Assembly: GCF_025631005.1 (NCBI RefSeq)
Contig: NZ_JAOTPL010000009.1
Coordinates: 1 to 64,000 of the forward strand
DNA from: Haoranjiania flava
GTDB lineage: Bacteria > Bacteroidota > Bacteroidia > Chitinophagales > Chitinophagaceae
Length of the DNA: 64,000 nucleotides
Direction of reading: 5' to 3'
A model generated the notes under the pieces. It was not told where the DNA came from and did not search any database. It was given only the letters and a program-made list of their open reading frames with translations. The translations under genes and the position numbers were made by a program. Of the stretch, positions 42,383-51,483 are shown piece by piece; position 1 is the stretch's first letter; every line of letters starts with the position of its first letter.

Positions 42383-43630
42383 TTAATTTATTTTGATAAA
42401 GCTTTCACTGTCGGTGAGATACTGCGCATTTACCGCTACGGAATCGGTGTATTCCAGCCCGCCGGTAATTTGAATCTGATTGTTTATTTCAGCGCCTGTA
42501 TTTACTTTTTGCGGCGCAAAGCCATTCTTTATTTTTTTGAAAACTACTTTGTTCATTCCAAGCGATATTACTGCTTCACGCGGCAACCAGGCTGCCTGCA
42601 TTCTATTCCCTGTAATCACCGCTCTTACCTGGCTTCCGATGGGGATTTTTAGCTTTGCATTATCAAAATACACTCTGGCGGTGAGCGTTCTGCTGCTTTC
42701 GCGGTAAAAAGGTTCTATAAAATCAATCTCTCCGCTGAAACTTTTGTCTGGCGAAGTTTCCGAAACGATTTTTACAGGCTGTCCTTTTTTTATCATTGCT
42801 GCCTCTCCGGCGAAAATATTCAGCAATGCCCATGTTTTGCCTAAGTTGTACACATTGAAAATGCTTTGTCCTTTTTCCACGTACATTCCTTCTTTGATGG
42901 ATAGTTGCTGCGTAAGAGGCACGGCAGCCATGCCGGTGGCGGCAGCGGAAGTGTTGTTCATGCCGGAACTGCTTCCTGCATCGTAGAGATGCCCGCTGTA
43001 ATTGCTGAACACGCTCACGGTGTAATCAGCTTTACCGGTGTTTTCGATTTTTTGCAATTGTTGTGCGCTCATGCCAAGCAGGCGTAGTTTTTGCCGTGCG
43101 GCATCAATCATCGTTTTGTTGGAGGCATCGTTTTTCAGCAGAAAAAGAAGATTTTGCTGCGCCGTTAGCAGTTCGGGACTGTAAATATCGAGTATTCTTT
43201 GCCCTTTGCTTATTTTTTGATAACGGTAGCGCACATACAATTTTTCTATTCTTCCTGCAACCCTTGAGGAAATGCTGCCTATCTGCCGGGTATCGTAGGC
43301 AACGGTACCCAGCGCTTCTATTTCCATCGGTTGTCCCGATTGTTTCAATGTAGTAATGGGTATGGAGGAAATTACAAATTCGTTTGTGGGCTTCAATAAA
43401 GATTCTAAATCAATGCTGTCTGCTCTTTTTCCTTCGGTTTCTTTTTTTACCAGGTCCATGCCGCAGATAGGGCAACTCCCGGGTTTGTTGCGCACAATTT
43501 GCGGGTGCATGGGGCAGGTATAGACTTCTTCTGCGGCTTCATGACCGGCATGAGGATCATTTCTATCTTTGCAACCTATCAATAAAATGATGAGCAGCAA
43601 CGAAGCGGCTATAATGCTTACATTCTTCAT
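42383..43630 (-). CDS. cusB: RND efflux periplasmic adaptor, CusB-like (2)
   Basis: A 415-residue periplasmic adaptor. Lipoprotein signal (ILLIGC), heavy-metal-binding module VYTCPMHPQI...CPICGMDL (near 36-64), then SSRVAGRIEKLYVRYRYQ (near 121-138), a coiled hairpin, and C-terminal beta domains. It is only distantly similar to the other adaptor in the body, and the hairpin contains a Gly/Ser/Asn-rich insertion (HLYDAGSSSGMNNTSAAAT, near 220). Six bases separate it from the first adaptor and 2 bases from the TolC-like gene. Confidence 0.9.
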   Translation of the reverse strand: MKNVSIIAASLLLIILLIGCKDRNDPHAGHEAAEEVYTCPMHPQIVRNKPGSCPICGMDLVKKETEGKRADSIDLESLLKPTNEFVISSIPITTLKQSGQPMEIEALGTVAYDTRQIGSISSRVAGRIEKLYVRYRYQKISKGQRILDIYSPELLTAQQNLLFLLKNDASNKTMIDAARQKLRLLGMSAQQLQKIENTGKADYTVSVFSNYSGHLYDAGSSSGMNNTSAAATGMAAVPLTQQLSIKEGMYVEKGQSIFNVYNLGKTWALLNIFAGEAAMIKKGQPVKIVSETSPDKSFSGEIDFIEPFYRESSRTLTARVYFDNAKLKIPIGSQVRAVITGNRMQAAWLPREAVISLGMNKVVFKKIKNGFAPQKVNTGAEINNQIQITGGLEYTDSVAVNAQYLTDSESFIKIN

Positions 43631-43632
43631 TT

Positions 43633-44880
43633 TTATTTTTTTTCAATTAATCTGTCGAGCGATACCTGCGTTTGCAGCGCTTTTTCTAAAATGTCGAGAT
43701 ATTCCATCTGGGTCATGTTGAGCTTTTCCCAGGCATCAAACAGCATAAACAGTTCTTCGGTATTTTGCTCATAACCCAGTTGCATGGTTTTATAATTGTT
43801 TCTTAAGGCAGGAATAATGTTTTGCTCGTAAAGCGCCAGTTGTTTTTTGTTTAAATCCAGTTCATTGCGCATACCGTAAGCCATGCCGCTGTATTCGTTT
43901 ACCATCATTTCTTTTTGCGATCGCAGCGCTTCTGCCTGCCAGCGCAGGCTTTCAATGTTGGCTTTGTTCATCCGGGAAGCCCAGCCCACAATGGGCAGCT
44001 TCATCATAACCATTGCCGAATATTGCATCGGCTGCCCGCCGAAGCCCACCATGTGCTCAAACCTTCCGCCGAACTGCGGTTTCAGGCTTTGTCTTTCAGT
44101 TTCCTGCTTCAGATAACGGAGGTTGATTTCCCTGTCTAAGGCTTTTAAGTCGCTTCGGTTTTGATAAAAAAGGCTGCTGTCGAACACCATTAGCGAATAA
44201 TCGTTCAACCGGTAATTTGTATCTACTTCAAAATAATCCAGCGGATTTCTGTTCATCAGTGCGTTCAGGCGGATGCGTTTTTCGCGGATGTCGTTTTCAT
44301 ACATCAGTTCCATATTCAGTGCGCTGCCGAGCGCGGCTTTGGCCTTGTAATAAGCGCCGATTTTTTCAAGGCCGTTTTTGTAACGTATTTCCGCATTTTT
44401 TATCATAAAGTCCAGCAGCTTTTGACTTTCTTCTACTACGGAAAGCCGCTTTCTTAAAACGATCCATTGGTAATACAACTGTTTGGCATCTTGCCGCAGT
44501 TCGTTTACATTGGCATTGAGATTTTCTTTTTCAACGGACGACATGGCGCGCATGTATGCCTCATCGGCATCCAACTTTTTCTTATTGGGGATCATCTGTT
44601 CAACCGAAATAGCGATTGAGCCCATGCCGTTCACATCGCCCATTTTGCGCCACATGGCAGGATTGTAGGGCGTCATGAACGGCCCTGCGCCGATTTCGGG
44701 CGGCATCCAGCTTCTTGCGCCTTTCGCGGCCTCGTCCATAGAGCGGATTTCGTTGGTATACATTTTTACCACCGGGTGGTTTGCACTAACCGAATCCAGC
44801 ACTTCATTGAGCGATAGCGTTTGCGCCTGGACAGAGATTTGCGACAGCAGAACAATTCCTATAATTGCGATTTTTTTCAT
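43633..44880 (-). CDS. outer-membrane efflux channel, TolC/CusC family
   Basis: A 415-residue outer-membrane protein of the TolC fold. Signal peptide (~1-20), the repeated LSLNEVLDSVSANHPVV opening (near 22), and long alternating helices typical of OEP domains (LFYQNRSDLKALDREINLRY near 238, EELFMLFDAWEKLNMTQMEY near 375). It completes the tripartite pump with the RND protein upstream and the adaptors downstream. Confidence 0.88.
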   Translation of the reverse strand: MKKIAIIGIVLLSQISVQAQTLSLNEVLDSVSANHPVVKMYTNEIRSMDEAAKGARSWMPPEIGAGPFMTPYNPAMWRKMGDVNGMGSIAISVEQMIPNKKKLDADEAYMRAMSSVEKENLNANVNELRQDAKQLYYQWIVLRKRLSVVEESQKLLDFMIKNAEIRYKNGLEKIGAYYKAKAALGSALNMELMYENDIREKRIRLNALMNRNPLDYFEVDTNYRLNDYSLMVFDSSLFYQNRSDLKALDREINLRYLKQETERQSLKPQFGGRFEHMVGFGGQPMQYSAMVMMKLPIVGWASRMNKANIESLRWQAEALRSQKEMMVNEYSGMAYGMRNELDLNKKQLALYEQNIIPALRNNYKTMQLGYEQNTEELFMLFDAWEKLNMTQMEYLDILEKALQTQVSLDRLIEKK

Positions 44881-44893
44881 TCGTTATCTATTT

Positions 44894-46852
44894 TTAGTGA
44901 TGCGCATCAAACACATCTATTTTCCCCAATTTTTTTAATTCCCATTCTTTCTGCATCAAAAAAATAATGGGCGTCACTAATAAAATATGAATGGCAGATG
45001 TAAACACGCCTCCTACCATCGGAAGCACAATAGGCTTCATCATATCGCTGCCTACACCCGTGCTCCACAGGAAGGGTACCAGGCCAAACAGCGTTACGCA
45101 GACGGTCATAATTTTTGGTCGCAATCTTTTAGCAGCGCCGGCTATTACATATTCTCTCAAGTCGTCTCGGGTAATGGTTTCGCGGCTGTTGCCTTTAAGC
45201 GCTACAAGCTGCTGCATGGCATCGTTCAGGTAAATAACCATTACAATGCCGGTCTCAACGGCCAATCCGAACAGTGCAATAAAACCTACCGCTACCGCTA
45301 CGGAGAGATTCACGCCCCAGATGTAGATCATAAAAGCGCCGCCGATTAATGCAAATGGAATGCTGATAAGGTTGAAGAAGGCTTCGCGGAAGGAATGGAA
45401 CGCAAAATACATGGATAAGAAAATAACGACCAGTACGATGGGCAGGATCATTTTCATTGTTTGTTCACCTCTGATGAGGTTTTCATATTGCCCGCTCCAT
45501 TCCACAAAATAACCCTGCGGCATTTTGCCGATCATATTGTCTATTTTCTGTTTTGCTTCTTCCACCGTACTTCCCAAGTCTCTTTCGCGCACGTTGAACA
45601 GCACGGTGCCTCTGAGCATCGCGTTTTCCGAATTGATCATCGGCGGGCCTTCGCTGAGTTGTATGTTGGCAATGGCGCTCAGCGGAATGGTGCCATAATT
45701 CATTGTTTGCACCGGCAATCTTTTCAATGCTTCAAGGTTATTTCTAAAATCCTGCCCGTAGCGCGCATTCACCGTAAACCGCTGCCTTCCTTCAATGGTG
45801 GTGGTGAGCTCCATGCCACCCAAGGCGCTTTCCACCACGGCGTTCACCTCATCAATGCTGAGATTGTATCTTCCGATTTCTCCACGATTCACTTCAATAT
45901 CAATATATTTTCCGCCGGTGATGGGTTCTACAAACATGTCTTTTATGCCTTCTATGCCGGTAAGTTCATCTTTTATTTTTTGAGATAATGTATAAATGCT
46001 GTCCAGGTTTTGTCCATACACTTTTACGCCCACATCGGTCCGGATGCCGGTGGACAGCATGTTGATGCGGTTGATGATGGGCATTGTCCAGCCGTTTGTT
46101 ACGCCGGGTATCTGTAGCTTTGCATTCAGCTCATTGATGATATCATTTTTGGTATGCCCGCTTCTCCATTCGCTTTGTGGCTTTAATAAAATAATTGTTT
46201 CAATCATGCTGATGGGCGAATTATCCGTTGCGGTATTTGCCCTGCCTGCCTTGCCTAATACGTGCGCTACTTCCGGAACGGATTTGATGATTTTATCCTG
46301 TACCTGCAGCAGCCTTTTTGCTTCGGAATTAGAAATGTCGGGCAGGGTTACCGGCATAAACAGCAGGGAACCTTCGTCGAGCGGCGGCATAAATTCCCTG
46401 CCTAATCCCATAATCAGCGGAATGCTGATGATTAAGGCAGCTACATTAATCCCCAATACCGTTTTTCGCCATTTGATGCACCATCTTATCAGCGGCTCAT
46501 AGACTCTTTCCAGCCCGCGATTAATGGGATTGGTATTATCGTCTTTGAATTTCCCTTTCATAAAAAAAGAAATGAGCACGGGTGCGAGTGTAAGTACCAA
46601 TATGGCATCTACCACCATGATAAAGGTTTTGGTGTATGCCAGGGGATGAAACAACTTGCCTTCCTGTCCTGTCAACAGAAACACAGGCAGGAAAGAAGTA
46701 ATGATGATGATTGTAGAGAAAAACACACCCCGTGAAACCTGTTTGCAGGATCGTTCGATGATGTTCATGCGAACGTCTTCAGGAATTTTTTGATACCCGG
46801 GTGCCGTTTTGTTTTTTTTCAATTTTAATCTGTTAAACCAATTACTTTTCAT
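44894..46852 (-). CDS. cusA: CusA/CzcA-type RND pump, C-terminal part (split)
   Basis: A 652-residue fragment that aligns with CusA from TM4/TM5 to the end: FFSTIIIITSFLPVFLLTGQ (near 45-64), DAILVLTLAPVLISFF, the second periplasmic porter domain (GWTMPIINRINMLSTGIRTD near 255), and the last TM bundle (LFGLAVETGIVMVIYLNDAM near 535, PIVLPMVGGVFTSAI near 613). Its start codon lies 11 bases inside the N-terminal gene in another frame. CusA is normally about 1,040 residues in one chain. Either the pump works as two chains or the gene carries a frameshift. Confidence 0.85.
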   Translation of the reverse strand: MKSNWFNRLKLKKNKTAPGYQKIPEDVRMNIIERSCKQVSRGVFFSTIIIITSFLPVFLLTGQEGKLFHPLAYTKTFIMVVDAILVLTLAPVLISFFMKGKFKDDNTNPINRGLERVYEPLIRWCIKWRKTVLGINVAALIISIPLIMGLGREFMPPLDEGSLLFMPVTLPDISNSEAKRLLQVQDKIIKSVPEVAHVLGKAGRANTATDNSPISMIETIILLKPQSEWRSGHTKNDIINELNAKLQIPGVTNGWTMPIINRINMLSTGIRTDVGVKVYGQNLDSIYTLSQKIKDELTGIEGIKDMFVEPITGGKYIDIEVNRGEIGRYNLSIDEVNAVVESALGGMELTTTIEGRQRFTVNARYGQDFRNNLEALKRLPVQTMNYGTIPLSAIANIQLSEGPPMINSENAMLRGTVLFNVRERDLGSTVEEAKQKIDNMIGKMPQGYFVEWSGQYENLIRGEQTMKMILPIVLVVIFLSMYFAFHSFREAFFNLISIPFALIGGAFMIYIWGVNLSVAVAVGFIALFGLAVETGIVMVIYLNDAMQQLVALKGNSRETITRDDLREYVIAGAAKRLRPKIMTVCVTLFGLVPFLWSTGVGSDMMKPIVLPMVGGVFTSAIHILLVTPIIFLMQKEWELKKLGKIDVFDAHH

Positions 46853-48137
46853 CTGAATTTTTGGGGGATTTGTTCTGGTTTTGCCAAACCGAGAGGTTGC
46901 GATAAGCGTTTTCCGACATGATAATACCGTTATCCACGATCACCCCAATGGCCAGCGCAATGCCTGTGAGGGACATGATATTTGAAGAAAGTCCAAACGC
47001 ATTCAACAGAATGAAGCTGATAGCTATCGTAATGGGGATTTGTATGATAATGCTTAAAGCGCTTCGCCAGTGAAAGAGAAAAATGATTACGATAAGCGCT
47101 ACAGCAATGATCTCTTCTATTAGCTTGAACTTGATGTTGTCAATGGCGGCTTCAATGAGCGTGCTGCGGTCGTAAGAAGTTTCAAAAGTAACGCCCGCCG
47201 GCAAGCCTTTTTCCACTTCTTTCATTTTTGTTTTTACGTCGTTGATTACCTTATCGGCATTTTCGCCGTAGCGCATCACCACAATTCCGCCCACTACTTC
47301 TCCTTCGCCATCAACGTCAAAAATGCCCAGGCGCAGGTCTCCGCCCATCTGCACGCTGCCAATGTCTCTGACTCTTACCGGAATGCCGTTGTTGCTGCTC
47401 AAAGCAATATTTTCCACATCTTCCTTGTTTTTTATGTAGCCCAGCCCGCGGATGATGTAGGCCATGTCAGTCATTTCAAATTTGCTGCCGCCCACATCGT
47501 TGTTGTTGGCTCTTACTTTGTTCATGACATCCATGAGCGAAATGTTGTAATACTGGAGCTTTACCGGGTCTACCACTATCTGATATTGTTTTTCGAAACC
47601 TCCGAAGGAAGCCACTTCCGCCACGCCGGGCACTGTTTGCAAAGCAAATTTTACATACCAGTCCTGCAGCGCTCGTTGTTCGCCCAAGTCCATACGCGGC
47701 GCTTTGAAATGATACCAGAAAATATGCCCTACACCTGTGCCGTCGGGTCCGAGTGCGGGCGTAACGTCTTCGGGCAATAAGCGCTGGGCATAGTTCAGCC
47801 GCTCTAAAACTCTCGTTCTTGCCCAATAAATATCCACATCATCTTCAAAAATGATATAAATAAAGCTCATGCCGAACATGGAAGTAGCGCGGATATTGCT
47901 CACGCGCGGCACGCCCTGCAGGTTGCTTACAAGCGGGTAGGTGATCTGGTCTTCTATTATTTGCGGCCCGCGCCCCATCCATTCCGTGTATACGATCACC
48001 TGATTTTCACTTAGATCGGGGATAGCGTCAATGGGATTTTTGCTCACGGCTGATATTCCCCACACCAACAGGCCGGCTGCTACAAGCAGCACGATGTACC
48101 TGTTGCGCAGGGACAGCTCAATTATTTTTTGAACCAT
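46842..48137 (-). CDS. cusA: CusA/CzcA-type RND pump, N-terminal part (split)
   Basis: A 431-residue fragment with the N-terminal half of CusA: LRNRYIVLLVAAGLLVWGIS (TM1, near 10-30), NPIDAIPDLSENQVIVYTEW (near 35-54), the porter domain, and three TM segments ending IGVIVDNGIIMSENAYRNL (near 395-413). It then stops with a low-complexity NQNKSPKNSDEK. A run of five C and five A (near 46855-46864) just before the stop is a possible slippage site. The next gene begins 11 bases upstream of this stop in a shifted frame. Start ATG at 48137, 6 bases after the DUF3347 gene. Confidence 0.85.
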   Translation of the reverse strand: MVQKIIELSLRNRYIVLLVAAGLLVWGISAVSKNPIDAIPDLSENQVIVYTEWMGRGPQIIEDQITYPLVSNLQGVPRVSNIRATSMFGMSFIYIIFEDDVDIYWARTRVLERLNYAQRLLPEDVTPALGPDGTGVGHIFWYHFKAPRMDLGEQRALQDWYVKFALQTVPGVAEVASFGGFEKQYQIVVDPVKLQYYNISLMDVMNKVRANNNDVGGSKFEMTDMAYIIRGLGYIKNKEDVENIALSSNNGIPVRVRDIGSVQMGGDLRLGIFDVDGEGEVVGGIVVMRYGENADKVINDVKTKMKEVEKGLPAGVTFETSYDRSTLIEAAIDNIKFKLIEEIIAVALIVIIFLFHWRSALSIIIQIPITIAISFILLNAFGLSSNIMSLTGIALAIGVIVDNGIIMSENAYRNLSVWQNQNKSPKNSDEK

Positions 48138-48143
48138 CTGTGT

Positions 48144-48731
48144 TTATTTTATTTCTTCCTGAATTTCTCCGCAGGTGAGCATTTCGCTACCGAAGTATGG
48201 GTTTTTAACTTCTTTAGAATCATTTAGCCAGAAAGCACCTTTATTATCGTTGTACATTGGGCAGAATATCTTGTACATGGTTTTGCCGGCGCCGAAAGTC
48301 TTTGCTATGTCGTAAATATCGTGACTTAGCATTTCCAGGTGTTCTCTTTGATGAGCCATATTTTTGGTATTGGCTGCAATGTGTTCCGTGTGTTCTTTTA
48401 TGTCTGCTTCCAAATCGGCAAATGTTTCCTGCTGTTCTGGTGTAAAGCCCGTTTTGTCTACTTTAGCAAGCGCTTCACCGATTGCTTTGGCGCCGCTGGC
48501 GGCTTCCTGTGGGTCGTCATTAGACAGCGCAAAAGTGAGATGCTGGTAGTGTGCGAAAACTTCACCGAATTTGGTTGGCGTGGCAGTTTGATTATGATCC
48601 ATTTCCATGTCTTTCCTATTTTCCATATCGTGTTGCGTTTCCGCATTGTCTTTAGTCTTGTCCGCGTTGTTGTTGCAGGCTGATAAAATTAATACAGAGG
48701 CGGCTATCAAGCCGGTAAATAAATGTTTCAT
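48144..48731 (-). CDS. DUF3347 lipoprotein (1)
   Basis: A 195-residue periplasmic lipoprotein. Lipobox LILSAC (Cys ~19), His/Met/Asp-rich linker (~30-50, MENRKDMEMDHNQ), then a DUF3347 domain: FAHYQHLTFALSNDDPQEAA (near 63-82) and IFCPMYNDNKGAFWLNDSKE with NPYFGSEMLTCGEI (near 155-190). The CPM...MLxCG pattern offers Cys/Met ligands. DUF3347 occurs as a stand-alone metallochaperone-like protein or as the tail of CusB adaptors, so it likely hands copper to this pump. Confidence 0.85.
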   Translation of the reverse strand: MKHLFTGLIAASVLILSACNNNADKTKDNAETQHDMENRKDMEMDHNQTATPTKFGEVFAHYQHLTFALSNDDPQEAASGAKAIGEALAKVDKTGFTPEQQETFADLEADIKEHTEHIAANTKNMAHQREHLEMLSHDIYDIAKTFGAGKTMYKIFCPMYNDNKGAFWLNDSKEVKNPYFGSEMLTCGEIQEEIK

Positions 48732-48815
48732 TTTTTTTGGTTTTATAAGTTACTGGTTTTTTTTTGCTGAATTGTCGCTGACAGCGCATAGCGCCGTTAT
48801 AAATTTTAGAAAGAT

Positions 48816-49352
48816 TTAGAAAGTTTTCTTTACAGAACCGCAGGTGAGCATGCTGCTGCCGTAGTAAGGATTTTTAATTTCCTTTTCATTGCTCAGCCAA
48901 TAAGCTTTTGCCATGGGGCAATACTGCTGATAAACGGGTTTATCGCTTAGCTTACATTTTTCTGCCAATGCCGCCATATTGTTGGAAAGGTTTGAAAAAG
49001 ATTTGCGTTGTGCAGCTATATCTCTTGCGTCTGCAATGGCTGAAGCATCTTTGCGCAAGGCGTTTACATTTCCTTCCGAAAGATGACGGTACGAAATAAG
49101 AGAAGCGGTTTGTGAAAACTGGTTGGCATGGCTCGCAGCTTTTGACTGGTCGTCTGCTACCAGCGCATCTTTTATGCCTAAGTAATGAATGTATAGCGCT
49201 TGTATTTGTTCATCAGGAGATTTATCCTTTGCGCTGGCAGCAGATGTAGATTGAGGAGGTGTGGCAGCGCCGTGTTGAGCATGATTATGCTGTGCATTTA
49301 CATTGAAAAATGCAGCGAGTGAAAGCCCGATAGCCAGGAATATTTTTGTCAT
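48816..49352 (-). CDS. DUF3347 periplasmic protein (2)
   Basis: A 178-residue exported paralogue of the preceding DUF3347 protein. It has a signal peptide (~1-20) followed by HNHAQHGAATPPQ (metal-binding His cluster) and no lipobox Cys. The domain has LYIHYLGIKDALVADDQSKA (near 53) and QYCPMAKAYWLSNEKEI with NPYYGSSMLTCG (near 142-173). The two copies probably arose by duplication. They are separated by 84 bases. Confidence 0.85.
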   Translation of the reverse strand: MTKIFLAIGLSLAAFFNVNAQHNHAQHGAATPPQSTSAASAKDKSPDEQIQALYIHYLGIKDALVADDQSKAASHANQFSQTASLISYRHLSEGNVNALRKDASAIADARDIAAQRKSFSNLSNNMAALAEKCKLSDKPVYQQYCPMAKAYWLSNEKEIKNPYYGSSMLTCGSVKKTF

Positions 49353-49444
49353 TTTTTGAAAGAATTATTGTGTTGAGAAATAAAAAATCCGCATCACAAC
49401 AAGTGATAGCGGCTAAGCTGCACAGCGGCAGCCACACAATAATT

Positions 49445-49843
49445 CTAAATACGAAAAGTGCAGTTGAATAGGTAAGCAGGAACAGTCCTGCCATCCGGAG
49501 GAGCATTACTCCGCGGTAGTTGTTTAACCCTTGTAGACAAGATTACTGTTTGCAGATGAAGAGGCTGGGCCGGAAGCGCAAGGACAAATGCTTCTAAAGC
49601 CGGAATTTTGGCAACATCAGATTGTTGGTAGTCGCCAGTTTTAAAAACCTTGTGCTCATCTTTGCAGCAGCCTTGTGTATCTTTGGTTTTCATGCCGCAA
49701 TTGCTGCACGCAGCATCCTGCATAGCGGTTTGCCACAAATCAGTTTCTATGAGCTTATCCATACAATAGTGCATGTGCACCGTCATCCCCGTTGAGGAGG
49801 AGAGGAAGAGAAAAGCTAATATGGATGCAATAAATTTTTTCAC
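49445..49843 (-). CDS. HYC_CC_PP-family small exported protein
   Basis: A 132-residue protein with a signal peptide (MKKFIASILAFLFLSSS), then VHMHYCMDKL (HYC, near 23), CSNCGMKTKDTQGCCKDE (near 47-64), and a C-terminal PPDGRTVPAYLFNCTFRI. These are the His-Tyr-Cys, Cys-Cys and Pro-Pro marks of the family. The start is GTG (49843), with a TAATTTTG promoter 21 bases upstream. It is the first gene of the metal island and probably the start of its main transcript. The family is metal-linked by context, but its role is unknown. Confidence 0.8.
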   Translation of the reverse strand: MKKFIASILAFLFLSSSTGMTVHMHYCMDKLIETDLWQTAMQDAACSNCGMKTKDTQGCCKDEHKVFKTGDYQQSDVAKIPALEAFVLALPAQPLHLQTVILSTRVKQLPRSNAPPDGRTVPAYLFNCTFRI

Positions 49844-49863
49844 AAGAACGAACTTATCGAAAA

Positions 49864-49895
49864 CAAAATTAAGGCATTTATTTTCAATAGTGCAA
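49864..49895 (-). promoter_or_regulatory. promoter of the metal-resistance operon
   Basis: Minus-strand TTGC (49895-49892) and TAATTTTG (49871-49864), about 20 bases apart, match the Bacteroidota -33/-7 pattern, with an exact TAnnTTTG. It lies just before the first island gene. No inverted repeat for a copper regulator was recognised in the 299-base gap to secY (49844-50142), and no regulator gene lies in the island. Confidence 0.6.
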
Positions 49896-50073
49896 TTTTT
49901 TTATTTCTCCAATGTTAAATTCTGATTTGTAAGTGTGAAACCTCTTTTTCAAGCCGCATCTCTGCTTGACTTTTGTTGACATTCGCAACCTAATATTAAT
50001 TCCTCTTTTGCGGAAGGATTACTTTCAGAGGGCAGTTTTTTTAATTAGCAACCTTTAAAAAAATTTGTATTTC

Positions 50074-50095
50074 AAAAAAAGGGGAAGTAGACCCC
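50074..50095 (-). terminator. probable terminator after secY
   Basis: Minus-strand GGGG (50095-50092), TCTACTT, CCCC (50084-50081) followed by seven T residues, about 48 bases past the secY stop. The stem is only four G-C pairs, so termination may be partial. It separates the ribosomal operon from the metal island. Confidence 0.5.
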
Positions 50096-50142
50096 ACTCT
50101 GGGAGACAACCTCTTTTTATAATTATTGTTTTTAAAATAACT

Positions 50143-51483
50143 CTATACACCAATACCAGATCGGCCTTGTATGCGCTGCCCGCTGCCCATCAATCCGTCG
50201 TAAGAACGCATTAAGAGGTGGGTTTCTATCTGCTGCAAAGTATCCAGTACTACTGCTACCATGATCAGCAGTGAAGTACCGCCGAAGAAATAGCTGAAGC
50301 CCTGAGTTACGCCCATCAACTGGGCAAAGCCCGGCAGAATACCTACTATTGCCAGGAAGATAGCGCCCGGCAAAGTGATCCTGTCCATGATGGTGCCAAT
50401 AAAGTCGGATGTGGGTTTACCGGGTTGTACGCCGGGAATAAAACCATTGTTCCTCTTAAGGTCTTCGCCCATTTGTTTGGGGTTAAAGATCAAAGCCGTG
50501 TACAGGAATGTAAATGCTATCACCATGAACGAATAGATGAGCATGTACCACAAGTTGGTATGGTCGCTGAACATCTGCGCGATGCTGCTGGCAGATTCAA
50601 TGTTGGTAAAAGAGATGAGTGTAGGCAGGAACATGATAGCTTGTGCAAAGATAATAGGCATTACACCTGCAGCGTTGACCTTTAAAGGTAAGAACTGCCT
50701 GGCGCCGCCAACGGTCCTGTTGCCGACAACCTGTTTAGCATAGTTTACCTGCAACTTACGCACTCCCTGCACCAGTACAATGATTGCCATTACGATCAAT
50801 ACGAAAGCTGCAATTTCTATGAGGAATATCAACAAGCCGCCGCCGCCTCTTGTGCTTTTGGCCTCAAACTCCTGGATAAGTGATTGTGGTAATCGTGCGA
50901 GGATACCCACCATAATGAGGATAGAGATGCCATTGCCCAATCCTTTGTCCTGGATCTTTTCGCCCAGCCACATTACAAATAAAGTACCTGCGGTAAGGCA
51001 AATGATGGTAGAAATAAAGAAGTAAGGCTCGTAAGATGGTATCATAGCCGCTGCATAGGCAGGGCTTTTCAGGTAAGAAACATAGGCGCTTCCCTGTAAG
51101 ATGGTAACGATCACAGTAAGATAGCGTGTCCACTGGGATATTTTTTTCTGCCCGCTTGGCCCTTCTTTCTGTACTTTCTGTAACTGGGGTACCAATACCG
51201 TCATCAATTGCATGAAGATGGATGCAGAGATATAAGGCATTACACCCAATGCCAGGAAAGAAGCCTGTGAAAAGGCGCCGCCGGCAAACGTATCAAACAA
51301 ACCTAATAAACCGGTATTGGCTGCATTCTTGGCTGACTCCTGCAAAACCACCGGGTCAAGGCCCGGCAAAACAATGTGCGTACCAAATCTGTAAACGAAA
51401 ACAAGCAATAAAGTAAGTATTATTTTATTGCGCAATTCTTCTATTTCCCAAATATGCTTAAGGGTCTGAATAAATTTTTTCAT
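50143..51483 (-). CDS. secY: protein translocase subunit SecY
   Basis: Central pore of the Sec translocon in the inner membrane. The 446 residues carry ten TM segments. The N terminus is MKKFIQTLKHIWEIEELRNK. PSGQKKISQWTRYLTV (near 105) and NPKQMGEDLKRNNGFIPG (near 335) match cytosolic loops. The ATG at 51483 is used; a 14-codon upstream extension through the leader is not conserved. It is last in this ribosomal cluster and separated from rplO by a 228-base gap with a terminator-like hairpin and a large palindrome. Confidence 0.97.
   Translation of the reverse strand: MKKFIQTLKHIWEIEELRNKIILTLLLVFVYRFGTHIVLPGLDPVVLQESAKNAANTGLLGLFDTFAGGAFSQASFLALGVMPYISASIFMQLMTVLVPQLQKVQKEGPSGQKKISQWTRYLTVIVTILQGSAYVSYLKSPAYAAAMIPSYEPYFFISTIICLTAGTLFVMWLGEKIQDKGLGNGISILIMVGILARLPQSLIQEFEAKSTRGGGGLLIFLIEIAAFVLIVMAIIVLVQGVRKLQVNYAKQVVGNRTVGGARQFLPLKVNAAGVMPIIFAQAIMFLPTLISFTNIESASSIAQMFSDHTNLWYMLIYSFMVIAFTFLYTALIFNPKQMGEDLKRNNGFIPGVQPGKPTSDFIGTIMDRITLPGAIFLAIVGILPGFAQLMGVTQGFSYFFGGTSLLIMVAVVLDTLQQIETHLLMRSYDGLMGSGQRIQGRSGIGV

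Noticed and set aside
49285..49506. Minus-strand frame with hydrophobic stretches between the DUF3347 and HYC genes
   Set aside because: It overlaps both real genes and reads as a frame shadow.
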